64,000 nucleotides of DNA from Gammaproteobacteria bacterium (GTDB lineage Bacteria; Pseudomonadota; Gammaproteobacteria; Pseudomonadales; Ketobacteraceae), in assembly GCA_013178375.1 (NCBI GenBank), contig JABLXQ010000046.1, positions 1 through 64,000 of the forward strand, in the 5' to 3' direction. Position 1 is the stretch's first letter, and every line of letters begins with the position of its first letter. This document shows positions 9,636 to 19,304 of this stretch, piece after piece. The notes beneath the pieces were generated by a model. The model was not told the origin of the DNA, did no database searches, and saw nothing but the letters and a program-made list of their open reading frames with translations. A program made the position numbers and the translations under genes.

Positions 9636-10709
9636 GTGCCGTCCCCCGAACTTGACTACACCGCGCTGGCGCACCAGATCAAAGCCTGGGGCGAGGCGCT
9701 GGGGTTTCAGAAAATCGCGGTGACGGACGTGAATCTGGGTGAGCACGAGCATTACCTGCAGCGCTGGCTGGAACTGGGTTACCACGGCGAGATGGAATAC
9801 ATGGCGCGGCACGGCAGCAAGCGTTCGCGCCCTGATGAACTGCAGCCCGGCACGCTGCGGGTGATCACCGCACGCATGGATTACCTGGCGCCAGACCCGC
9901 AGATTGTTGAGGTGCTGAATGATCCGGAAAAGGCCTTTGTTTCCCGCTACGCACTGGGCCGCGACTACCACAAACTGATCCGCCGCCGGCTGACGCAGCT
10001 GGGCGAAAAAATCACGGCCGCAATCGGCCCGTTCGGCTATCGCGCGTTTGTGGACAGCGCGCCCATTCTGGAAAAGGCGCTGGCGGAAAAATCCGGCTTG
10101 GGCTGGATCGGCAAGCACACGCTGCTGCTGGACCGCAGTGCCGGCTCCTGGTTTTTTCTTGGCGAGATTTACACGGATCTGCCACTGCCGGTGGATGAGC
10201 CAGTAACCAAGCATTGCGGCCAGTGCCGCGCCTGCATCGATATTTGCCCTACCCAGGCCATCGTGGCGCCGTATCAGCTGGATGCGCGCAAATGCATTTC
10301 CTATCTCACCATCGAACTGCACGGACCGATTCCGCTGGAATTACGCAAGCCCATGGGCAATCGCGTGTTCGGTTGTGACGACTGCCAGCTGGTGTGTCCC
10401 TGGAACCGGTTTGCGAAAATCACGCAGGAAACGGATTTTCTGCCCCGGCATTTACTGGAAAGATCGTCGCTGCTGGAGCTGTTTGCGTGGGATGAGGCGA
10501 CGTATCTGCGCAACACGGAAGGCTCGGCCATTCGCCGCATTGGTTACGAAAGATGGCAACGGAATCTGGCGGTAGGACTGGGCAATGCGCCGTTTTCTGA
10601 AAGGATTATCGAGGCGCTGAATCAGCGTCTGGCGACGGCGGGGGAGATGCTGAAGGAACATTTGCTGTGGGCGCTGGCGGAGCAAACCGCCAAACGCCCG
10701 CCGACCTGA
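9636..10709 (+). CDS. queG: Epoxyqueuosine reductase QueG
   Basis: This 357-residue enzyme carries out the last step of queuosine formation in tRNA: it reduces epoxyqueuosine with a cobalamin cofactor and two 4Fe-4S clusters. Cluster ligands are visible in CGQCRACIDICP (about 192-203) and CDDCQLVCPWN (about 246-256). The early DYHKLIRRRL is typical of the family. The start is a GTG with GAGG eight bases upstream. It is divergent from nnr across 45 bp and convergent with orn, with a single base between the two stop codons. Confidence 0.95.
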   Translation: MPSPELDYTALAHQIKAWGEALGFQKIAVTDVNLGEHEHYLQRWLELGYHGEMEYMARHGSKRSRPDELQPGTLRVITARMDYLAPDPQIVEVLNDPEKAFVSRYALGRDYHKLIRRRLTQLGEKITAAIGPFGYRAFVDSAPILEKALAEKSGLGWIGKHTLLLDRSAGSWFFLGEIYTDLPLPVDEPVTKHCGQCRACIDICPTQAIVAPYQLDARKCISYLTIELHGPIPLELRKPMGNRVFGCDDCQLVCPWNRFAKITQETDFLPRHLLERSSLLELFAWDEATYLRNTEGSAIRRIGYERWQRNLAVGLGNAPFSERIIEALNQRLATAGEMLKEHLLWALAEQTAKRPPT

Positions 10710-10710
10710 A

Positions 10711-11256
10711 TCAGAGTTTGAAAAAACGCTCGCGATAATGTCTCAGCTCGGCGATGGATTCGCGGATGTCGTCCAATGCGAGATGGGCGCCCTGCTTGCT
10801 CACGCCGTTCAGCACAGAAGGATTCCAGCGCCGCGCCAGTTCCTTCACGGTGCTCACGTCCAGGTTGCGGTAGTGAAAAAAGGCTTCCAGCTTGGGCATG
10901 TAGCGGTAGAGGAAACGGCGGTCCTGGCAGATGCTGTTGCCACACATGGGCGAGGCGCGGTTTTCGCTCCAGCGGGAGAGAAAATCCAGGGTGACGCGTT
11001 CGGCTTCGGCGGTGTCCACCAGGCTCTGGCGCACCCGCTCGGTGAGGCCGGACTGGCCGTGGGTACGCACGCACCATTCGTCCATGCGGGCGAGGGTTTC
11101 CTCGGTCTGGTGCACCGCGAATACCGGCCCTTCCGCCAGGATGTTGAGGTGGGCGTCGGTGACGATGGTGGCAATTTCGATGATCACATCACTGTCAGGG
11201 TCGAGGCCGGTCATTTCCAGGTCGATCCAGATCAGGTTGTTTTTTTTGTCGGTCAT
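10711..11256 (-). CDS. orn: Oligoribonuclease Orn
   Basis: This 181-residue DEDDh exonuclease degrades 2-5-nucleotide RNAs and pGpG from cyclic-di-GMP turnover. The DxE motif is in [10 protein letters not shown] (D12, E14), the middle acidic motif in [12 protein letters not shown], and the last in [17 protein letters not shown]. Length and sequence match the essential gammaproteobacterial enzyme. It is divergent from rsgA, and the intervening 268 bp contain one of the large inverted-repeat elements. Confidence 0.97.
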   Translation of the reverse strand: MTDKKNNLIWIDLEMTGLDPDSDVIIEIATIVTDAHLNILAEGPVFAVHQTEETLARMDEWCVRTHGQSGLTERVRQSLVDTAEAERVTLDFLSRWSENRASPMCGNSICQDRRFLYRYMPKLEAFFHYRNLDVSTVKELARRWNPSVLNGVSKQGAHLALDDIRESIAELRHYRERFFKL

Positions 11257-11321
11257 GGTGATTCCTTGGCTGAAACGCTGCGTACAAACCGATAATTCGG
11301 CGCACAGAAGGTTCGATGGAA

Positions 11322-11429
11322 GCGGGGGCTGGTGGCGGTGTTCAGGACCGTCCGCGGCCAGGGATGGCCGCGGACGAGCCTACAGGGATGTACTTGTGGC
11401 GTGTCCTGAACACCGCCACCAGATCCCGC
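11322..11429 (+). repeat. Inverted-repeat element, copy 1 (diverged core, locus-specific arms)
   Basis: The arms CTGGTGGCGGTGTTCAGGAC (11329-11348) and its exact complement (11403-11422) match over 20 bp; a further GCGGG matches after a two-base mismatch. Between them is a 62-bp core, 11345-11406, starting GGACCGTCC and ending GGCGTGTCC, with an inner hairpin of CCGCGGCCA and TGGCCGCGG. The core is recognisably the same as at 22.9 and 53.1 kb (shared order: GCGGC-palindrome, GAGC, CAGGGAtG, GTGTCC), but the arms are unrelated to those copies. It lies in the divergent orn-rsgA spacer. Confidence 0.8.
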
Positions 11430-11524
11430 GCCACCAAGCTGGTCCGAAAACCACGATTCCAGAATTACAGCTTCAATAATAACGTAGAATACCCATCTGC
11501 ACCGGTTTTCCACAGCGAGATCCC

Positions 11525-12562
11525 ATGACCAAACGCAAACTCACCCGCCAGCAGAACTGGCGCATCCAGAAGATCCAGGATGAAAAAGCCGCCCGGCTGG
11601 ATCGCAAGAGCAAGCGCGTGGAAACCGACGGTGAGGAACTGGGCCCTGAGCAGGAAGGTCTGGTGGTGGCCCATTTCGGCACCCTGGTGGAAGTGCAGGT
11701 GACTGAAGCCCCTGCCGCAGACCCAAACGCCGCACCAGCGCCGACCGTGCAATGTCACTTCCGCGCCAATGTGGGTGCCATCGTGGCCGGCGACCGGGTG
11801 GTGTTGCGCCAGGGCCAGTCCTACGGTGTGATCGAGGCGGTGCTGCCGCGCACCTCGCTGCTGTCGCGACCCGATCCGCGCGGCCAGCTGAAACCCGTGG
11901 CCGCCAATATCGATTTCATCGTGCTGGTGATCACGCCGGAACCGCCACCGTCCAGTGTGTTGATCGATCGCTATCTGGTGGCGGCGGAATTGCAGAACAT
12001 TCCCATCAAGATCCTGCTCAACAAAACCGATCTGCTCACCGAACTGAACGAAGCGTCCATCGATGCGCTGCTGAACCTGTATCGCGCCATCGGTTTCCCG
12101 GTGCTGGAATCCTCGGTGGTCACCGAGCGCGGACTGGAAGAACTCCAGCAGCAGCTGGACCAGCATATTTCAGTATTCGTGGGCCAGTCCGGCGTCGGCA
12201 AATCGTCGCTGGTCAATGCGCTGTTGCCGGGTGTAAATGCCAAGGTGGGCGAACTGTCGGAAACCTCGGGCCTGGGCCGGCACACCACCACCAACGCACG
12301 TCTGTTCCATTTTCCCAGCGGCGGCAGTCTGATCGATTCGCCGGGAATTCGTGAATTCGGCCTGTGGCATCTGGAGCCGGAAAATCTGATCGAAGGCTTC
12401 CGCGATTTTGACGCCTGGCGTTTCGACTGCAAGTTTCGCGATTGCAGCCATCAGGCGGAACCGGGCTGCGCACTGCGTGCTGCGGCAGAGCGCGGCGACC
12501 TGCATCCGCAACGGCTGAAAAATTACTTTGCCATCCTGCATTCACTGCAGGAAACCCGTTAA
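11525..12562 (+). CDS. rsgA: Ribosome small-subunit-dependent GTPase RsgA
   Basis: RsgA is a circularly permuted GTPase that checks late 30S maturation. The 345-residue protein has a basic N-terminal tail (MTKRKLTRQQNWRIQ), an OB fold, and G motifs in permuted order: NKTD near 165, then GQSGVGKSSL near 219-228. The C-terminal zinc segment CKFRDCSHQAEPGC follows near 301. The ATG is preceded by GAGATCCC. The upstream region holds the copy 1 inverted-repeat element, which could sit within or next to its promoter. Confidence 0.96.
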   Translation: MTKRKLTRQQNWRIQKIQDEKAARLDRKSKRVETDGEELGPEQEGLVVAHFGTLVEVQVTEAPAADPNAAPAPTVQCHFRANVGAIVAGDRVVLRQGQSYGVIEAVLPRTSLLSRPDPRGQLKPVAANIDFIVLVITPEPPPSSVLIDRYLVAAELQNIPIKILLNKTDLLTELNEASIDALLNLYRAIGFPVLESSVVTERGLEELQQQLDQHISVFVGQSGVGKSSLVNALLPGVNAKVGELSETSGLGRHTTTNARLFHFPSGGSLIDSPGIREFGLWHLEPENLIEGFRDFDAWRFDCKFRDCSHQAEPGCALRAAAERGDLHPQRLKNYFAILHSLQETR

Positions 12563-12613
12563 ACTGACTGTTGCTTCTAAAATTCAATCCCTGACCGATG
12601 GACTGCGTTTGCC

Positions 12614-14347
12614 GTGGATTTTACCTACACCGCCCTGACAATCGGTGCAGTGCTGGTGCTGCTCAGCATCGTGCTCACCGCCGTGTCATCCCGCGTTGGC
12701 TTCCCGCTGCTGCTGCTGTTTCTGGCGCTGGGCATGTTGGCGGGCGAGGACGGCCTTGGCAAAATCCCGTTCCAGAATTATCCCGCCTCCTTCCTGATCG
12801 GTAACCTCGCGCTGGCCATCATCCTGCTGGACGGCGGCATGCGCACGCGGGCGGATTCCTTTCGCGTGGCATTGTGGCCCGCGCTGTCGCTGGCGACGGT
12901 GGGCGTGGTGCTCACCGTGGGCATCACCGGCGCGTTTGCCGCCTGGCTGCTGGATCTGCCGCTGTGGGTTGGCATGCTGCTGGGGGCCATCGTCGGCTCC
13001 ACCGATGCGGCGGCGGTATTTTCCCTGCTCAACAACAGCGGCGTGCACCTGCAGCAGCGGGTGGGCGCGACGCTGGAAATCGAATCCGGCTCGAACGATC
13101 CGATGGCGGTGTTTCTTACCGTCGCGCTGCTGGAAATCACCATGCAGGCGGAAAGCGGTTTCGGCATGACGCTGCTGATCAGCCTGGTGCAGCAGTTCGG
13201 TATCGGCGCGCTCATGGGTGTGGGCGCGGGTTTTATGCTGCTGCGGGCAGTGAATGCACTGCATCTGGCGGCGGGTCTGTATGCACTGCTGGTGTGCTCC
13301 GGCGGTGTACTGATTTTCGCCGCCACCAGCGCCGTGGGCGGCAGCGGCATCCTGGCGGTGTATCTCACCGGCATCCTGCTGGGCAACAAGCGCCTGCGCA
13401 ACAAACAGGGCATTCTGCAGGTGCTTGACGGTGCTGCCTGGCTCAGCCAGATCGGCATGTTCCTGATCCTGGGACTGCTGGTCACCCCCAGCAGCATGAT
13501 GCATTACGCGATCCCGGCATTGATCGTGGCGGTGTGGCTCACATTGATCGCGCGGCCGCTGGCGGTGTGGGTCAGCCTGACTCCGTTCGTGTTTTCCGTG
13601 CGGGAAAAATTCTTCATCTCCTGGGTAGGATTGCGCGGCGCGGTGCCGATCATCCTGGCGCTGTTCCCGATGATGGCCGGGCACGAACACGCGCAACTGC
13701 TGTTCAACATTGCCTTCGTGGTGGTGCTGGTGTCACTGATGACACAGGGTTTTTCGATTCCGCTGGCCGCCAGTATCTGCAAGGTGGAAGTACCGCCGGA
13801 ACCGGAGCCGGCCCAGCGCATGGCGCTGGAAATGCCAACGCACCAGGAACATGAGATTTTCATTTTCCTGCTGGACGAACACACCACCGCCACCAACCGG
13901 CAGGTACGCCAGCTGCGGATGCCGGCGGAATCGCGCATCGCCGCCGTATTTCGCGGCAATCAGGTGCTATACCCGAATGGCGATACGCAGCTGCACCAGG
14001 ACGATCACCTGTGCGTGATCGGCCACACTCGCGATCTGCCCGATATCAGCCGGCTGTTCTCCACCATTGCCACGCCGGAGCATCTGGACGGCCATCACTT
14101 CTTCGGCGATTTCATGCTGGACGGCAGCGCCCACCTGGCAGACGTGTGCGCATTCTACGGCCTGAAAATCACGCTGCCGCCGGATGCGCCTGACATTACA
14201 CTGGGGGAATACATTTCCCGGCGTTTTGGCGGTCACTGCGTGGTGGGCGACAAGATCCGCGAAGGCGGCGCCAAGCTGGTGGTGGCGGAAATGGAAAGGG
14301 ACGAGATTCGCAAGGTGGGGATCAAGTGGCTGCAGGAACCGCTCTGA
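12614..14347 (+). CDS. cvrA: Potassium/proton antiporter, CvrA/NhaP2 type (CPA1)
   Basis: The 577-residue protein has about 12 transmembrane helices in residues 1-385, with CPA1 features (ALAIILLDGGMRT, GSTDAAAVFSLL, ESGSNDPMAVFLT, WVGLRGAVPI). A cytoplasmic tail follows, with a TrkA_C/RCK-C domain (about 405-480) and a CorC_HlyC-like domain to the end. This combination is that of CvrA/NhaP2, which exports K+ in exchange for protons and supports growth at low osmolarity. The start is a GTG 51 bp after rsgA. Its place between rsgA and motB is an insertion relative to Pseudomonas. Confidence 0.9.
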   Translation: MDFTYTALTIGAVLVLLSIVLTAVSSRVGFPLLLLFLALGMLAGEDGLGKIPFQNYPASFLIGNLALAIILLDGGMRTRADSFRVALWPALSLATVGVVLTVGITGAFAAWLLDLPLWVGMLLGAIVGSTDAAAVFSLLNNSGVHLQQRVGATLEIESGSNDPMAVFLTVALLEITMQAESGFGMTLLISLVQQFGIGALMGVGAGFMLLRAVNALHLAAGLYALLVCSGGVLIFAATSAVGGSGILAVYLTGILLGNKRLRNKQGILQVLDGAAWLSQIGMFLILGLLVTPSSMMHYAIPALIVAVWLTLIARPLAVWVSLTPFVFSVREKFFISWVGLRGAVPIILALFPMMAGHEHAQLLFNIAFVVVLVSLMTQGFSIPLAASICKVEVPPEPEPAQRMALEMPTHQEHEIFIFLLDEHTTATNRQVRQLRMPAESRIAAVFRGNQVLYPNGDTQLHQDDHLCVIGHTRDLPDISRLFSTIATPEHLDGHHFFGDFMLDGSAHLADVCAFYGLKITLPPDAPDITLGEYISRRFGGHCVVGDKIREGGAKLVVAEMERDEIRKVGIKWLQEPL

Positions 14348-14362
14348 TCCCCGCATTCCACT

Positions 14363-15595
14363 TCAGAAAAATTCGTCGCTGTCCGCCGGCTTGGGTTTGG
14401 CAGGAGCCGGCACCACCGGCACCAGCTCAGTAGGCGCCGGTGGTTGCGCCGCGTCGGCGGGCGCCGAAGAGGGCGCAGTGGGCGGTGGCACTACCGTGGT
14501 TGCTTCGGCAGGCGCGCCCGCCGCCGGCTCACCGCCCTGACGTCGGGTCATGGTCTGGCGCAGCCGCTCAAAGGCTTCCTGTTCCGGCAGGGATTTTTTG
14601 TCACCCTCATTGGTAACCGTGACACCTCCATCTGCCGGGCCTGCCGCACCCGCTTCCGGCTGCTCCGGCGCTGGCGCCTCGAAATCCGGATCTTCCGGCA
14701 ACGTCTCCCGCTCTTCCTGCGAAGTACCGCCACCCTGTTGTTGCTGCAACTGATTATCCGATTCCTTGTTCATCACCAGAATACTGATGCGGCGGTTGAT
14801 GGGCGCATTGGGATCATCCTTGACGAAGAGCACGGACGAGGACAACCCCACCACCTGCGCCAGTTGATCCTCCTTCACGCCACCCTGCAACAACGAACGG
14901 CGTGCGGCATTGGCACGGTCTGCCGACAATTCCCAGTTGGAATAATCCGGACTGTCCACAAACTGCTGCGCGTCAGTGTGGCCGGACAAACTGAGGCGAT
15001 TGGGCACGGTGCCGATGGTTTCTGCCAGCGCCACCAGAATGTCATTCATGTAGGGCTTGATCTCGTCACTGCCACTGTCGAACATCGGCCGCGATTCCTT
15101 GTCGACGATCTGGATCTGCAACCCGTCGCGGGTCATTTCCATGATGATCTGGTCCTTGAATTTCTGCAGTGCGGGGTTTTCCTCGATGCGCGCCTCCAGC
15201 GTGCGCTTGAGCTCCTGCATCTTGCGCGCTTCGATTTCCTGCGCCATTTGCTCCACGGTTTTCTCATCGATCTTCACACCTTTCGACAAGGCCGAGGATT
15301 CCGGTGTTTCCTCGGGTGAATCACCGGAAAACTGATCGTCCTTGAGACCGCCGCCCAGATCGACGGCATAGGGGGAGCCGCCTTCGGTGAAGGCCGAGGG
15401 ATCGTTGAAATATCCGGAGATGGCCTTGAGCTGTTTGGGAGTGGCCGATTCCAGCAGCCACAACACCAGGAAAAACGCCATCATGGCAGTGGCAAAATCC
15501 GCGAACGCCACTTTCCACGCGCCGCCGTGATGGCCGCCCACCACTTTCTTGACGCGCTTGATGACAATCGGTTTGCCGGTGTTTTCAAATTCCAT
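14363..15595 (-). CDS. motB: Flagellar motor stator protein MotB
   Basis: This 410-residue protein has a basic N-terminus, one transmembrane helix (28-49) with the proton-carrying aspartate at D33 (FADFATAMMAFF), a periplasmic plug and linker, and an OmpA-like peptidoglycan-binding domain (about 175-300; LSLSGHTDAQ, NWELSADRANAARR). A long Pro/Ala-rich tail ends DSDEFF. The ATG shares one base with the motA stop codon. The MotA4B2 stator couples proton flow to flagellar rotation. No other flagellar gene lies in the window, as in Pseudomonas, where this pair is also separate from the main flagellar loci. Confidence 0.95.
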   Translation of the reverse strand: MEFENTGKPIVIKRVKKVVGGHHGGAWKVAFADFATAMMAFFLVLWLLESATPKQLKAISGYFNDPSAFTEGGSPYAVDLGGGLKDDQFSGDSPEETPESSALSKGVKIDEKTVEQMAQEIEARKMQELKRTLEARIEENPALQKFKDQIIMEMTRDGLQIQIVDKESRPMFDSGSDEIKPYMNDILVALAETIGTVPNRLSLSGHTDAQQFVDSPDYSNWELSADRANAARRSLLQGGVKEDQLAQVVGLSSSVLFVKDDPNAPINRRISILVMNKESDNQLQQQQGGGTSQEERETLPEDPDFEAPAPEQPEAGAAGPADGGVTVTNEGDKKSLPEQEAFERLRQTMTRRQGGEPAAGAPAEATTVVPPPTAPSSAPADAAQPPAPTELVPVVPAPAKPKPADSDEFF

Positions 15596-16446
15596 CAGCG
15601 GCCCCGCAGGTGATCATCCAGTTCCTTGAAGCCCGGACGCTCGTGGGAGCCAATCACCTTGCGGCCAAATTCCACCGCCAGCTGGGGCGGAATGCCATTC
15701 ACCATGGCCAGGATGGCGGTCTTGATGCAAACCAGCGCCTTGATGTCCTCGGTGGCCATGTGTTCCAGCGCCACGCTCAGTGGGCCGACGAATCCATACG
15801 CCAGCAGAATACCCAGGAAAGTGCCCACCAGCGCCGCTGCCACGTGGGCGCCAAGCACCTCGGGCGGACCGCCCAGGGACGCCATGGTAATAACGATGCC
15901 CATAACCGCCGCCACGATACCGAAGCCCGGCAGACCGTCCGACACCTTGCCCAGCGCGTGCGACGACGCCATGGCCTCGTGCAGTGCGGTCTCGATTTCC
16001 TGGTCCATCAGGGATTCCAGCTCGATGGCCGACAGGTTGCCCGCCGCCATGATGCGCAGATAGTCGCAAATGAAATCCAGCAGGTGCGCTTCCAAGGTAA
16101 CCCGGGGGAAGCGATTGAAAATCTCACTGGATTCCGGCGTCTCCACATCCTCCTCGATCGCCATCAGGCCGTTCTTGCGTGCCTTGTTGAAAATCTCGTA
16201 CAGCAGGGAGAGCAGATCCATGTACATCTCCTTGCCGTAATGCTTGCCCTTGAGATTGCGGCCGCAGGCGGCCATGGTGTCCTTCACCACGGTCATGGGA
16301 TTGGAGATCAGAAACGCACCCAGAGCGGCCCCGCCGATGATCAGCAACTCGAATGGCTGCCACAGCGCCATCAGTTGGCCGTGCGACAACACGTACCCGC
16401 CCAGCACGCTGCCCACCACCACAAAAAATCCGACTAATTTCAGCAT
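15595..16446 (-). CDS. motA: Flagellar motor stator protein MotA
   Basis: The 283-residue protein has the MotA pattern of four transmembrane helices: two near the N-terminus (about 3-22 and 33-50) and two around 170-225 (FGIVAAVMGIVITMASLG, AALVGTFLGILLAYGFVGPL). A large cytoplasmic loop between them interacts with the rotor. Conserved prolines and PGFGIVAAVMG mark the ion-channel face. A GGGAGAA sequence precedes the ATG. It is divergent from the HDOD gene. Confidence 0.95.
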   Translation of the reverse strand: MLKLVGFFVVVGSVLGGYVLSHGQLMALWQPFELLIIGGAALGAFLISNPMTVVKDTMAACGRNLKGKHYGKEMYMDLLSLLYEIFNKARKNGLMAIEEDVETPESSEIFNRFPRVTLEAHLLDFICDYLRIMAAGNLSAIELESLMDQEIETALHEAMASSHALGKVSDGLPGFGIVAAVMGIVITMASLGGPPEVLGAHVAAALVGTFLGILLAYGFVGPLSVALEHMATEDIKALVCIKTAILAMVNGIPPQLAVEFGRKVIGSHERPGFKELDDHLRGR

Positions 16447-16530
16447 AAAAACGCAGGGAGAATTCCAAGGGGTCTATAGTTTGAAAGTTAAGTTCAGATC
16501 CCCCGTTTTAACAACCGCATCAGGGCGACC

Positions 16531-18309
16531 ATGGCCACAGCCACACACGAGGATGCATTGCAACGCTGGCTGCCACGACTGGACGAGCGCCTGCTCCCGG
16601 TGCTGCCAGCCCCACGGCAGCGGGTGGACGCTTTGCTGAAAAAACGGGAAGTACCCCTGCAGGAAGTGGCGCGCACCATTGCCGCCGATCCGGTCATGAG
16701 CTTGCACCTGCTGCGGGAATGCCAGCGCCTGTTCGGTCGCCGGCTGGGCGGTGTGCCGGGCAACGTGCAGCATTGCGTGTCGTTGCTGGGGCTGGACAAA
16801 TTGCGCGCACTACTGGGCACCTTGCAGTCACTGCAGGGCGATCCGGCCGACCCGGCCATCCACCCCTATCTGCGCGCAATTGGTGGCAGTGTGCACGCGC
16901 TGGCGCAGGTCGGCGCCTGGACCCGCTACCGCAGCCAGCCCGGCGCCGATCACCTGCTGCAGGCAGCCCTGCTGTACAGCGCTGCGGAATGGTCGCTCTG
17001 GTATTTTGCCGGCGCCGATATGCAGATCGTCGACCGCCTGATCCGCCAGGAACGCATTCCCCCCAAACAGGCCGAACTGGCCGTGTTCGGCTGCAGCCGT
17101 GACCAGATCGCCCATGGCCTGGGCCAGCGCTGGAAATTCCCCGCCGACGTGCTGGAATGCCTGGACAGTCCGCAGTTGCCCGACCTGGGTTTCATGCTGC
17201 GCTGTGCCCGGGCCGCGCAACAGGATCCGAACTACCGCCTGCCCAACCGCGACCACCACGGCCACATGATCCGGTCGGCGGGCATGACCCTGCACCTGGG
17301 TGACTGGCTGGCGCGCGAACTGGCGCTGGACTGGTACTCGCCGGGCACCCGCCACTGCCTGGAAATTGCGGCGGTGTACCTGAACATTCCTCTGGACGAG
17401 CTGCGTGGCCTGATCCGCGACTGTGCCCTGGCCATTTCCCACGACTGGACTGTGCCCGGCGTGGTTGCCCCCGCCGCCAACCTGATCTGGCCCGTGCAGC
17501 CGCGCCGGCCCCGGCGCCTGAAATTACGCCAGCTGCCGGCCGCCGTATCCAAGCTGCGTGCCACGGCCGCAAAGACGCCGGCACCTGAACCGGTCCGCCC
17601 GCCAGCACCTCAGGCCGCACCCATCGCCCAAAAGGCACCTGCGCCCCCCCCACGCCCGACACCCATTGGCATCGCCAACGATCACCTGCCACCGGAACTG
17701 GACCGCGACCGCATCCTCAACGCCCCGCTGCCGCCGGTGGCGCCGGCCGATACCTCGCACCGCCACGCCGGCTTCCGTTCCGCCGGACACAAGCAGACAT
17801 TCGAACGCTTCCTGCGCGACCTGCAGGATCCGAAACGTGCCGGCAGCGACCAGGATGCAGTGCGGGCAGTAGTCGACCAGTTGCTCGCCTGCACCGAGCT
17901 CAGCCGCGTGGTGGCCATTCTCTATCAGCGCCAGGCCGATCAGGTGGAAACCCTCTACGCCGCCGGCTGCGACAACCACCCGGGCCTGCAGCGCCTGACA
18001 GTCTACCTGCAGCCAGTGAACCTGTTCACCCACCTGCTGAAACAGCCGGCCAGCGTCTGGATCAGCCCGGACCGCCCCAATCCCATGAACGCCCTGGTAC
18101 CCGGCGCGCTGAAGCGGGCAGGCCAGGCCAGCGAGTTCTTCATCATGTCCGTCTTCGATCACCGGGGGCCCTTCGGCCTGTTCTACGCCGATCGCGGCCC
18201 CGGCGGCCAGACCGCCCTGTCGAATCCGGAATACGCCGCCTTCAAGGCCGCGTGCACTGCCTGCAGCAAGCTGCTCATCGCCCGGGGCAAACAGGGTAAC
18301 GGCCGCTGA
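16531..18309 (+). CDS. HDOD-domain protein with C-terminal GAF-like region
   Basis: The 592-residue protein begins with an HDOD domain (about 20-230: LLKKREVPLQEVARTIAADP, YSAAEWSLWYF). A Pro/Ala-rich linker (about 340-400) follows, then a C-terminal segment (about 415-590) that reads like a GAF domain (ELSRVVAILYQRQ, FFIMSVFDHRGPFGLFYAD). HDOD proteins are HD-like but lack phosphohydrolase metal ligands and act as signalling adaptors. Its position between motA and rhdA matches the HDOD gene in the Pseudomonas synteny block. The precise role is unknown. The start has only a weak ribosome-binding site. Confidence 0.85.
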   Translation: MATATHEDALQRWLPRLDERLLPVLPAPRQRVDALLKKREVPLQEVARTIAADPVMSLHLLRECQRLFGRRLGGVPGNVQHCVSLLGLDKLRALLGTLQSLQGDPADPAIHPYLRAIGGSVHALAQVGAWTRYRSQPGADHLLQAALLYSAAEWSLWYFAGADMQIVDRLIRQERIPPKQAELAVFGCSRDQIAHGLGQRWKFPADVLECLDSPQLPDLGFMLRCARAAQQDPNYRLPNRDHHGHMIRSAGMTLHLGDWLARELALDWYSPGTRHCLEIAAVYLNIPLDELRGLIRDCALAISHDWTVPGVVAPAANLIWPVQPRRPRRLKLRQLPAAVSKLRATAAKTPAPEPVRPPAPQAAPIAQKAPAPPPRPTPIGIANDHLPPELDRDRILNAPLPPVAPADTSHRHAGFRSAGHKQTFERFLRDLQDPKRAGSDQDAVRAVVDQLLACTELSRVVAILYQRQADQVETLYAAGCDNHPGLQRLTVYLQPVNLFTHLLKQPASVWISPDRPNPMNALVPGALKRAGQASEFFIMSVFDHRGPFGLFYADRGPGGQTALSNPEYAAFKAACTACSKLLIARGKQGNGR

Positions 18310-18423
18310 GCGCCCGTACTAAAAATTTTGAGTGCAGATGCGGGGTTCAAGTAAACTGGTCGCAATATTGTCCCTGTTGCGGCCCATCCCCAGGGACCTT
18401 GCCCGCATTCTGAAGGAAACCGA

Positions 18424-19251
18424 ATGAGCCAAAGCCGTCTGGATCTGCCGCTGGTGATCGAACCGGCCCAGCTGGAACCCCTGCTGGGCACGCCGAACCT
18501 GCTGGTGGTAGACCTGTGCCGCCCCGAGCAGTACGCTACCGCCCATATCCCGGGCGCCGTGTTTCTGCCCTTCACCCAGCTGTCGCGCGGTGTTCCCCCG
18601 GGGCCGGGCAAACTGCCGGCAGAAAACCTCATGTCGCGCGTCATGTCCTCCATCGGCCTCACCCCCAACACCCACGTGGTGGCCTACGACGACGAAGGCG
18701 GCGGCTGGGCCGGACGCCTGATCTGGACCCTCGACGTGATCGGCCACCCCCACTATTCCTACCTGAACGGCGGCCTGCACGCCTGGATCGCCGAGCGGCG
18801 CAAACTGGAAGGCGGCATCGCCATGCCCGCTCCCAGCCAGTACAGCGCGCACTACACCAGTACCGGCATCACCACCAAGGACGACATCCTGGCGCGGCTG
18901 AAAGACCCCAATTTCGTGGTCTGGGATGCCCGCTCCCGCGACGAATACTTCGGCAACCGGGTCAGCGCGCAGAAAAATGGCCACATTCCCGGCGCCGTCA
19001 ATTACGAATGGACCCGCGCCATGGACCCGCACAACCACCTGCGCATCCGCGATCCGGAAAAACTGCGGCAGGAACTGGCCTCACTGGGCATCACCGCCGA
19101 CAAAACCATCGTCACCCACTGCCAGACCCACCACCGCTCCGGCTTCACCTATCTGGTGGGCAAGGTGCTGGGCTTCCCCAACATCAGCGCCTACCCTGGC
19201 TCCTGGTCCGAGTGGGGCAACGATCCGACGACACCGGTGGAAACCCACTGA
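18424..19251 (+). CDS. rhdA: Thiosulfate sulfurtransferase, tandem rhodanese (RhdA type)
   Basis: This 275-residue protein has two rhodanese domains. The first (about 8-130) is inactive and the second (about 150-275) carries the active-site loop CQTHHRS with Cys233. That loop is typical of RhdA from Pseudomonas/Azotobacter and differs from the CRxGx[TS] loops of SseA. It moves sulfane sulfur from thiosulfate to an acceptor. GAAGGAAACCGA precedes the ATG. A 7-bp hairpin (GTCCCTG/CAGGGAC, 18370-18397) sits in the leader, of unknown meaning. It is followed by psd on the same strand. Confidence 0.93.
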   Translation: MSQSRLDLPLVIEPAQLEPLLGTPNLLVVDLCRPEQYATAHIPGAVFLPFTQLSRGVPPGPGKLPAENLMSRVMSSIGLTPNTHVVAYDDEGGGWAGRLIWTLDVIGHPHYSYLNGGLHAWIAERRKLEGGIAMPAPSQYSAHYTSTGITTKDDILARLKDPNFVVWDARSRDEYFGNRVSAQKNGHIPGAVNYEWTRAMDPHNHLRIRDPEKLRQELASLGITADKTIVTHCQTHHRSGFTYLVGKVLGFPNISAYPGSWSEWGNDPTTPVETH

Positions 19252-19304
19252 TCCCAAACGGGTCCAACCTGCTGCGTTCCCTGTTTTGAAACCGAGAGAA
19301 AACC

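Noticed and set aside
18370-18397. GTCCCTG/CAGGGAC hairpin with ATGGGCCGC in the loop, upstream of rhdA
   Set aside because: It shares a few words with the repeat core but lacks its order and arms; treated as an unrelated leader hairpin.
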